Shown here: one piece after another, positions 1-8,600 of the stretch
Numbering within the stretch: the stretch's first letter is position 1
How the letters are laid out: every line of letters begins with the position of its first letter
NCBI GenBank assembly: GCA_001662425.1
Contig: BDDC01001786.1
Span: 1-20,350, forward strand
Length of the DNA stretch: 20,350 nucleotides
Reading direction: 5' to 3'
Source: Chlamydomonas sphaeroides
Lineage: Eukaryota > Chlorophyta > Chlorophyceae > Chlamydomonadales > Chlamydomonadaceae
Notes under the pieces: model-generated
What the model saw: only the letters and a program-made list of their open reading frames with translations
What the model was told of the DNA's origin: nothing
The model's database searches: none
Made by a program: the position numbers and the translations under genes

Positions 1-66
1 TGGGCTGGGCTGGGCTGGGCTGGGCTGGGCTGGGCTGGGCTGGGCTGGGCTGGGCTGGGCTGGGCT
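1..66. repeat. (TGGGC)n pentanucleotide microsatellite
   Basis: Thirteen perfect tandem copies of TGGGC run from the first base of the window, so the array probably continues upstream. It sits in what appears to be an intron of the S28 peptidase gene, since the first recognisable exon starts at 180 behind a CAG acceptor. It is not a known green-algal telomere repeat (Chlamydomonas uses TTTTAGGG). Confidence 0.9.
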
Positions 67-179
67 GACGTTCCGCTACGACGCACATCGTATGGCGTTG
101 CGGGGTGCCGTGCGAAGGCCCGCCTGGCGCCATGGCCAACGGCCCTTGCATGCTTGCTGCCATGGCTGCCGCCCCGCAG

Positions 180-3100
180 GCCCCGACAGCTGGGCCGTCA
201 ACCCGGCCTACCTGACCGTGGAGCAGGTGCGGTCGCAACTGGGTTAAACAACAAGACTCAGTATGCATGTTGCTACTGTGCTATGTGAACGTGTGCGGAA
301 CGCTGTGACAGTCGAGCGCGGTGCGCCGCCGGTCAGGAAGCCGGGCCGCAGCACCCGGCTGCCCGGCCGCGCCGCGCGCGGCTGCCCGGCTGGCGTGTCT
401 GCTCCCTTCCTGCTGCATGAGCGCCGGCGGGTGCTCCCCAGCGCCCGGCCCGACCCGATCCGGTCCAGAAACCCTGGGATCCCTCGACACGGCCTGGGCG
501 GGACGCGCAGGCCGCGGCCGTGGCTCGGGCAGCGTGGCTTTGGGCCGTGGGCGGCTGGGCTGCGCCGCGAAAGCCCTGCGCCCCGCTGGGCCCATGCGCG
601 ACCTGGCCTGGCAGCCCCGTGGCCCGCCGCCTGGCCGCCGCCTGCCCACGTCGCGGTCCGTGTGGGCCGTGTGGGCCATGTGGGCCGTGTGGGCCGTGTG
701 GGCCGTGTGGGCCGTGTGGCATGGTATCGAAACATGCAGCCGCGCGGTGCTTGTTGGCGATGCCGTGCTGCCCCGCCAGGCCCTGGCCGACTATGCGGCC
801 CTGCTGTGGGGCTTCACACGCGCGGCGGGCGCGGAGACCAGGTGCGTCGGGTTACCAGTCTTCTTCCAAGTCTCCTACATAGAACATGGACCCAATCCAT
901 CATACAAGTATATCAAGCCTGTAATTGTTCAGTATCTGTGCGGCGGGCCCTGAGGCCGGCTGCCGGCCTGCAGACACGGACCTGACCCAGGCGCCCTGGC
1001 TGCCCCCGCCCCCGCTCCCTCCTCTCCCCTCCCTCCCCCTGCCCAGCCCCGTCATCGCCTTCGGCGGCTCCTACGGCGGCATGCTGGCCGCCTGGATGCG
1101 CGTCAAGTACCCCCACATCATCGCCGGCGCCGTGGCGGCATCAGCGCCCGTGGGCGCCTTCCCCGCGGTGCCCGGCTGGCGGCCGCAGCGCTTCTGGGAG
1201 GTGAGCTGGCGAGCTGGGGAGCTCGTGGGGGCCCCCACGTGCGCCTTTTTTGTGGCGCGCTTGCTGCGGAGCCGCGGCGTCGCGAGGAGCCTGGGAGGTT
1301 GCGCCACCGCACCCGAGGGGACCGTTTGTAGGCTGGCTTGTTTGCTTGCACATCAGTGGCGCCAAGGCCGTAGAGGGTGCTGCTTGACGGGCTGCCGTCC
1401 GCCGTGTGGTGCCCGCGCCCCGTGCGCCCACACCGGACCCATGCGTCTCTGTGCGCTGCTGCCGTACCTTCGCCGCCGCCGCGCCTTGCTGCCGTACGCA
1501 GATCGTGACGTACGACGCCACGGCCGCGGCCGGCTCGGCGGCCGCGTGCTCCACGAACACACGCAACGCCTTCCTGCAGGTGGGGGCCATGGGTGGCAGG
1601 ACTGTGGGGCTACACCAACTATCATAGGCATTGTGCAGTGCAAAACATACGTTCAGATGGAATGTACCAGGAAACGCCTCCCTGCAGGCAGGGCACCGGC
1701 CACGGCTGAGGTTTCAGGCCCCCGTACGACACTGTAACCCAAAAGCAGCTTCCGCCGGCGCCCGTCCCGCCAGGACCCTGGGCAGGACGGTGCTCCGGCT
1801 CCCTACCGGTGACCGCACGCCTCCCCCAACCCCACCCTAACCCCTCGCTCCCCTTCCCTGCTCCGTCAGGTCGTCAGCCTGGGCAAGACCGTGCCCGGTC
1901 GCGCGGCGCTGCAGCAGCTGCTGCGGCTGTGTGAACCCATCGCGGACGCCGACGCGGCTCTGGCGGTCGCCTACTGGCTGCAGGTACGGGCCTTTCCGTT
2001 CCCAGCTCCGCCGGGCTGCCCCCTCAGCGTCGGCCGCCCCGCCCCATCCCGGGCACCCCCGCTCGCTCGCTCGCCGCGGCGGCCCCGCCCCTTGGCCCTG
2101 TCCTCGGCGCGGCCCCCCGTGCCTATCAACCCCAACCCCTCGCCCTTGCGCCGCTGCAGGGCGCCTTCGACGCTTTCGCCATGGGCAACTATCCCTACCC
2201 CTCGTCGTACATCTCCGACAGCCCAGGTACGACACAACATGACGCTTTGCTGTACTTACGGTCCTGCGGCGCAGCAGGCCAGCGCACGGCGTTGGTCAAG
2301 GTGTTGCCCAAGGAGGTCTGCATTGGCCCAGGACATGGGCAAGTCCACCGTTGCGCAACCCCTACGCGCGGAGCAACGGCCCCGCTCAGCACACGGCACG
2401 CGCACCCCCAACCCCGAGCGCTTGCACCTGCGCCCGCGCCTGCCGGCCCAGGCTCAATGCTGCTGCCGCCCCTGTGCCGTATTGCCGTACTGCCGTACCG
2501 CCCCGCAGCGCACCCGCTGCCGGCCTGGCCCATGCGCGCCGCCTGCAACCGACTGGGCCTGCCCAAGCCCTCCAAGCCCAGCAACTTGATCGAGGTGCGC
2601 GGCCCCGTGCTGCCGTACACGTCGTAGGAGTTTCAGGGGAGGCGCGCCGCCGGCACCTGGCTGGCTGCGACCGCCTCCCGCAGCAACAGGGGCCCCTCCG
2701 GCATGGACCAGTGCCGCGGCTAGCCGCTGGCCGCTGCAGGTGCCACCCTTCCATGCCCCCCACAGCAGCACCCAACCTTGCCGGGCTCCTGTGTTCCCGT
2801 GCCACTTGCAGGCGCTGCGCGAGGCGGCGGGCGTGCTGTACAACGTGACCGGCACCGTGCAGTGCTACAACGTGCAGACCTCGGGCCCCGCCGCCGGCAA
2901 CAGCGGGCCCTGGGACTACCAGTGGTGCACCGAGCTCATGGGCCAGGTGCCGTACCCCCATCTGCCGTACGATGTCGTAGCTGCCGTATTGTGTCTTGTT
3001 TGCTGGGGCTCGCCCCGTGCCGGCGCGTCGCAAGGGCTGCGAGCGCTGGCTGCGATGACCCCTGCGTGACTTTGCGCCGCCATGCGTGTGTGCGCGCCGC

Positions 3101-4528
3101 GTGTCCTAAAATGCGTGCCGTACTGCCGTACTGCGATCGCGCCCTGCAGGAGCTGCCGTACTATCCGGCTACCGGCACGACAGACATGTTCTGGGACCAG
3201 GTACGGCAGGGCGGCAGCCGGTACGGCGCCGTCACACGCTCCCAACCCTTGGGTACTCTGGACCGAGTGGCTAGCGCGCCCGAGGATTGCAGCTGACGGC
3301 TTCCGGGCCTTACCTAGCCCCACCGCCCATGCCCACGCCCGCAGGGCCCCTTTGACCTGGAGGCCATCAAGGCGCACTGCGCCCAGGCCTGGGGCACCCT
3401 TCCGCAGCCCGACTGGAGCACCCTCACGTACGGCGGCCTGGACTACCGCTACGCCTCCAACATCGTCTTCTCCAACGGTGCGGGCCCCGAGGGTGCCGCA
3501 AAGGCGCTGGGCTGTGCCAGCCTGCATGTATGGGCGTATGCGGGTGTGTTGGTGGCGTGCTTTCTCCTCACAAGGGATGTGACACAAGGAATGTGACGGA
3601 GTCTCCCAACACGCGCCCGTGAAGGCATGTACGACCCGTGGAGCGCCTTTGGCGTGCTGCACAACGTCAGCGACAGCGTTGTCGCGCTCATCATCCCAGA
3701 GGTTGGTACGGCAGCTTGTACGACGCGCGTCACGGCGCCCGCCTCGGGCTGCGCAGCTAGCATGCGTGCCTTGCCGCACGGTACGGCAGCAGGCGCCGGG
3801 CGGCCACGGCCGCGGTGTGGGCGTGCCCGTGTGCGACGGCTCACAGCAGCCGCAGGCACAGCCGGCCCGCTGCGCCTGACCCTGAATCCGCCGTAACTGC
3901 CCCAACCGCCCCGACCATTCCAACTGCCAACAGGGCGCCCACCACCTGGACCTGATGTACAGCAACCCGGCAGAGTGAGGGGGGCGGGCGGGCGGGGCGG
4001 GCAGGGCCGGCGGGCGGGGCGGGACGTGTCTGTGAGGTGGGAGGAGCCTCGAGCTGCCGTCCCATCCCTTCCCGAGGCACGCACAGCTCGAGTGGGCCTG
4101 TTCGGGGTGCGGGAGGTCTGGGGAATGTGGGGTTAACAACACGGATAACGAGTTGGAGTCAAAAGCTTGTGGCCTGGCTTGGGCTGCGGCTCGTAAAGCG
4201 CATCCCCGGGGTTGTGTTGACGCACGCGTCACTTATCCCCCGCTTCCACTGTGGCTCTGCTGCCTCCAGCCCGCCGTCCGTCAAGGCCGTACGGCAAGCC
4301 GAGATGTCATACGTACGGCAGTGGATCCAGAAGCACAACGCCATGCAGCGCGGCGGCGACGGCGGCGGCGGCGCGGTGGCGGCGGGCGGCAAGCGCGAGG
4401 GGAGCGTGTTGGCGGGCGGGCGGGAGGCGGGGCAGGAGGGCGGCGGCGAGGGGCCGGCCGGCGGCGGCGCCGTTGTGCGGGCGCTGAGGCTGGGGGCCCA
4501 GGGCGGCGGCGGCGTGCAGCAGCGGTAG
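180..4528 (+). CDS. Peptidase family S28 serine carboxypeptidase (Pro-X carboxypeptidase / DPP II-like), 5' partial, 13 exons
   Basis: Family S28 enzymes are lysosomal or secreted serine peptidases that cleave next to proline. Inferred exons: 180-226, 780-841, 1047-1200, 1502-1579, 1870-1983, 2160-2226, 2509-2594, 2812-2946, 3150-3200, 3345-3477, 3625-3701, 3934-3974, 4270-4528; phases match at every junction. The joined product is about 434 residues plus stop. Family landmarks in order: LTVEQALADYA, PVIAFGGSYGGM (nucleophile Ser codon 1069-1071), MGNYPYPSSY, HPLPAWPM, WDYQWCTEL, SNIVFSNG + MYDPW (Asp codon 3633-3635), IPEGAHHLDL (His pair 3940-3945), SNPADPPSV, then a final helix ending YVRQWIQKHN. 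The signal peptide and roughly the first 100-130 residues lie upstream. The C-terminus has a Gly-rich extension of about 60 residues beyond the family's usual end. Donors GTTGGT (3702) and the like are slightly atypical. PRCP and DPP II cannot be told apart here. Confidence 0.93.
227..779 (+). other. Long intron of the S28 gene (553 nt)
   Basis: This stretch lies between the exon ending TVEQ and the exon starting ALADYA; joining them restores the S28 sequence in phase 0. It is very GC-rich and open in several frames, which is compositional. It contains a 9-bp tandem repeat at 660-719. No separate gene is supported here. Confidence 0.8.
660..719. repeat. 9-bp tandem repeat GTGTGGGCC in an intron
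   Basis: Six full GTGTGGGCC-type units (one with ATGTGGGCC) and a degenerate seventh lie just upstream of the acceptor at 777-779. Because the unit is a multiple of three, it reads as Gly/Pro/Cys/His or Trp/Ala/Val repeats in different frames, but these are not protein features. Confidence 0.88.
1565..1692 (+). repeat. Exon-end echo: 1565-1584 copied at 1673-1692
   Basis: The 3' end of the S28 exon 1502-1579 with its donor (AACGCCTTCCTGCAG then GT) recurs 108 bp downstream inside the following intron as AACGCCTCCCTGCAG. About 17 of 20 bases match. The intron copy has GGCA after the CAG instead of a donor GT. Confidence 0.6.
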
Positions 4529-5040
4529 CGCGGTGGTCGTCGCACGTGTCGCGCCTCGCGTGTGCGGCTGGGTTGGTCGCGGGCCGGGTGCCGTGGTGGT
4601 CGGGTCGCGACTCATGCCAGCACGCGCGCGCGACACTGTGCCCGGGTTGGGGGGGGCCGAGGGCCGGACCCAGGACGCAGCAGTTGCAGTAATTGAAGAA
4701 GGTGGAGCACTTTCAGCAGTTGGAGCAGTTGAAGCAGTTGGAGCAGTTGAAGCAGTTGGAGCAGTTGAAGCAGTTGAAGCCCGCGGGCTAGGCCCTGTGT
4801 TGCGTTGGAGCGGGATCAAGCATTGGGGTTGAGGGCCGCCTGGCTTTGACGAGAGGCATGGGCGGAGCGTGAGGAGGAAGAGAAGAGCGGTGGCCGCGGC
4901 TCCCTGTGTTGTGCCCACGTATGATGAGGGAGACCCTCGCTGGGTCCGGAGTGAAGTGCGGGCTTGGCCATCGTGTGCTCCTGGGTTGGACCCGCGTGCT
5001 AGGGCCACGAGACGTTTGGGTGCGCGTTCGGGTGCACGGG
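4529..5040. other. Intergenic region / 3' flank of the S28 gene
   Basis: The stop codon TAG at 4526-4528 is followed by GC-rich sequence with a 9-bp minisatellite at 4717-4779. I found no TGTAA polyadenylation signal between 4528 and 5609, so the transcript end cannot be placed. No convincing coding exon was seen on either strand. Confidence 0.6.
4717..4779. repeat. 9-bp minisatellite CAGTTG(G/A)AG
   Basis: Seven units alternate between CAGTTGGAG and CAGTTGAAG, giving an 18-bp higher-order period, with degenerate units upstream from about 4681. An open frame across it encodes an Ala-Val-Glu/Gly repeat, but there is no other sign that it is coding. Confidence 0.9.
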
Positions 5041-5609
5041 GAGCTTCCTACATTACATTATGAGTGTACTCCCTCTCTGGTTGTGATGCATGCATACTTT
5101 ACCCGGGGAAAACTGAATTTTCCGTGGTATTGTCAGGTAACGTCACGGTAACGTGTGTCTCTCACAGTGCGCCAGCCGTTGGCCGGTGCTACATCTCATT
5201 CGCGCTATCGCGGTAGATATGTTTAAAATTCTTTTATGTCAATGCCGCTAGCGCGCTAAGTCAAGGCCGGGGTTCTCTGGCGAGAAATGCGGGCGTTGTG
5301 TGTGGGGGTGGGGCAGGGGCGGGGAACAGGATGGTACGTGCCTGCATCAAACCTTGACTGGGTCCAGCGTGCGGAAAGAAGAACACGACCAGCACACCGT
5401 TTATGCTTGCTTGCAAGATCACGCATTGGTCGTCTTCGCGTGCACACCTAGAACCTCGCAATTGCAGGAGTGCGCTGCTCGCGCCCTAGACGCTCTATGC
5501 AGCCTCGATACATTCTAGCTAGCAGATAACACTTCCTCTAAGGGAGTAGCACCTCGGCGGACTTCGCCAGTCCCGCAGTCCACTATTCACGCTGGCTCTG
5601 TTCCTTCCA
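5041..5609 (+). promoter_or_regulatory. Probable promoter / 5'UTR of the dynein intermediate chain gene
   Basis: Base composition drops to noticeably lower GC around 5040-5260, unlike the flanking gene bodies. Visible elements are a perfect 6-bp hairpin GGAAAA-ctgaa-TTTTCC (5107-5123), two copies of GGTAACGT at 5136-5143 and 5147-5154 around a CGTCAC core, a TAGCGCGCTA palindrome near 5250, and an A/T-rich block TTTAAAATTCTTTTATG near 5222-5238. The assignment as promoter rests on position and composition, not on a proven element. Confidence 0.45.
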
Positions 5610-8600
5610 ATGCGTGAAGAGGCTGAACCGGTGCCATCGGACTTTGGTGACAGCGAACCTGGAGATAGCCGGGTATGCGCTGCGCGACATGAGCCTTCCA
5701 CCTCCGCCCCTCGCTGTGCATGCTCATGGCTGCTACATGCACGTAGCTGCCGTCGTCAGTGTCCAGCGCGCGGTTGCTGCAACCGTCAGCACCTCGACGG
5801 CATGCGCTCCACATGCTGTCGGCACGCAGCCCGGCGTGCCATCCCGCGCCACGCGGACGCGGCGTCCGCCCCTCCCCGGCCTACTCTCCTCCACCCCTCC
5901 TCGCCCGCTCACGCCCTCCAACTCACCTACGCAACCGCAACCCACTCACCCGCCAGGTCGATGTGCCGAGCAGCTGGCAGGCCGCCACGGCGGGCTCCAA
6001 GAGCACCGGCACCGAGACCAAGCCGCTGGCCTATGAGGAGGCCATGACGCAGACCGGCAGCGCCGCCACGGCCGGCACGCAGACGGACGACGGCGCGGCG
6101 CACCAAGCGGCGGCTGCCAAAGTGTCCAGCAAGCAGGCCACGGGCCTGGCCGAGTTCGTCACCAAGTGGGTCGGAGCCCTCGGAGGCGACGTCGGTTCAT
6201 GGGTGCTCGGCGGGCCTTGAGCGCGCTCCAGGAGGACCCGACCGGTCAACGGCCACGCCCTGGGCCGCCGGGCGGGCTCGGCGGCCGCGGCGGGCTCTTC
6301 TCCGAACCTGGCCCCGCGCCGGCAGACCGCGTCTTCCTCCGCTCTCCCTCGCGCATAGCGTCTCCTCTCTCTGCCCTCTGCCTCCCAAACGGCCCGCAGG
6401 ATGGAAGGCATGTTCACGGGCGAGCTGGTCAAGGCGGCCGAGGAGCACGAGGTGCTGGAGCCCTTCACGCGGGCCGCAGACGACGAGCAGGTGCGGGGTA
6501 TTTATGTGTGCAAGGCCTCCGGGGACCACACTACATGCGAGGCGATTCGCAGCCGGGTGCGGCCCACGGGGGATCCCACATGACAGCACCGCCTGCTGCC
6601 GCCGAGACGGAGCCTCCCGTGTGTGTGTTCCTTTTCAAGGAACGTAGTAGAATAACACGCGAAACTATCGCAAGGAGGTGGTGACGAACCTGCTGGTCCG
6701 GCTGCCCAGCTCCTGTTGTCGCCCGCCCACGCCCTCTACGTGACACAGGAGCCGCCCGTGCGCGCGCGCTACTACCGGTACCTGCCTCCTCACGCAGCCG
6801 CCCCCCTGGCCCGCCTGCCCAGCCCAACACCTGCCTCCTCCCGCCCTCCCCGCCCCTCCTCCGCCCGCTGTGTGCCGCCAGGAGCCGGCCGTGTGCGCGC
6901 ACTACCTGTCGCCCTTCCAGGCCAGCATGGGCGACCAGCAGGACCTCAACGCAACCAGCACACAGGTGCGCCGTGTGCTCAAGTGTTAGACGGGACCCCA
7001 CACGCGGCACAGCACAACTAAGGGAGTGTGCGTTGGGGCGGGAGCAAGCGCTTTCGTGGCTGCTGCGGAAGGGGGAGGGCGCCCGGAGCGGGGCCCGTGG
7101 GAGTGGCCACCACCGGGCGCGAGGCTGCGGCCGCCCGGCCGCCGGGGACCTCGCCAGGGTGCCGTGGCTTGTGAGGGGACGGCCGACAGCTGCGATAGGC
7201 AGTCCGGCAGGCTCCGTACCGGGAGTAAAAAGGCGCAGGGCGCAGGCGATGAGCACAACAGCAGGTAGCCGTCGAGCGGCCAGGGGGCAAGGGCCGAGCC
7301 GTGGACCTACCTGCGGTGTGTTGGGCTGTGTCGATGCGGTGGTACGTGCTTGGGCCGGGGCAGCACAGCCCCCGGCGCAGTCAGCCTGGGCGCGACCCTG
7401 AGGGGGAGAGATATATTCCAAAGGGTAACACAAAGGCTGCCAAGCTGGCAGCCTGGCGACACCGCGGCGTGGGCAGCTGCGGCGGGCTGCTGTGCGCTGC
7501 TGTGCGCTGCTGTGCGCTGCTGTGCGCGGCACTGCGGGGGGGGCCCGTGGGTCCGGAGCTGGCGTAGGCGCCGGCAGCAGCCGCAACTGTTGGCCTGCGC
7601 TGAGGCCGGTGCTGCGTGGCCCCCTTGGGCCCGCGGCCCGTGGGGGTGTTTGTCGGCTGGGGTCCTTGGGGTCGGGCCGCTTGGCAACAGTAGCGCAGCA
7701 CGGGGCAGGTAGCCGGGGAAACGAAGCGCCTTGACCGCGGCCACCGCTTGGCCTGCTGCCAGCTTGCCCGCACACGCGTTGACCGCACATGCCCGCACAC
7801 GCGCGCAAGGCAATGATCGCCGCGGCGCTGCTCGCGTCCTCCCTCCCCCGACCACAGACCAACAAGCACAAGCTGGTGGTCACGTGCGTGTCGTGGTCCT
7901 GCACCGGGCAGACCATCGCCGCCTCGTTCGGCAGGTGAGGCCATAGGGGCGGCGGGGTTAGGGCCGGGATAGCGCGGCGTGTGTTTGCGGCGGGCATTCC
8001 GGGGTGGGTGTGCGTGTCGTTGTCCTGCACCGGGGGAGCAGGGATGCGCCCCTATGCGCCACACCCGCTGCCGTACACCCAGCATCCTGACACACGTGCA
8101 CCCTGACGTACGCAACCTCTCCGTACCTGCCGTACAGGTACGACGTGGTGGGCTGGTGCACGTACCCCGGCGCGCTGACGACGTGGAACCTGGGGCGCGA
8201 GGAGGTCAACACGGGGCGCGCCGACACGCGGATCGACACCGACACCTGCCTCATGAGCTGCGCCTTCCACCCCTCGCACCCGGTGAGCCGCTCTCCGCAA
8301 GAATCTGCCATCGAGACAGGCGTCGTGATCATGTGGACGACAAGCCGCGGCCGAGGCAACGGCAGCGCAGCTGCGTGTCGGGTTGTGCGCCCCCATCCGG
8401 CAGGAGAAGAATCGGTGCCTGACGAGGCGTGTCGCTCGCCTGCACCCACCCACGCCCTCCGGATTGCAATCGTGTCCGATATTCCCTTGCCACTCCCTGC
8501 CCATCCATTCTCACTCTCCCCTCCCCAGGCGCTCATCGCGGGCGGCACGTTCAATGGCGAGCTGTACGTGTGGGACATGAGCCTTGAGGGAGACCCTCAG

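Larger units (their letters stand above)
6966..7857 (+). other. Longest intron of the dynein chain gene (892 nt)
   Basis: The intron joins ...LNATSTQ to TNKHKLVVTCVSW in phase 0. It contains a 10-bp tandem repeat (7488-7527) and a perfect 8-bp stem with a 3-nt loop (7435-7453). Long open frames on the minus strand here are compositional. No nested gene is supported. Confidence 0.75.

Noticed and set aside
1..66. Telomere repeat
   Set aside because: TGGGC does not match known algal telomere units, and coding exons of a normal gene follow at once.
2683..2930. Echo of the exon 2812-2946 in the preceding intron (GCAACAG-GGGCCC ... ACCAGTG)
   Set aside because: Only short blocks match with gaps; the similarity is too weak to separate from chance in GC-rich sequence.
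2916..4232. 438-codon open frame on the minus strand
   Set aside because: It overlaps the S28 exons carrying the catalytic Asp and His, and is low-complexity in translation.
4717..4779. Coding Ala-Val-Glu repeat protein
   Set aside because: It is an open frame produced by a 9-bp minisatellite. There is no homology and no flanking exon.
6531..8030. 499-codon open frame on the minus strand
   Set aside because: It lies antisense to exons of the dynein chain, has an Arg/Pro/Ala-biased product with no recognisable domain, and is explained by the rarity of stop codons in very GC-rich DNA.
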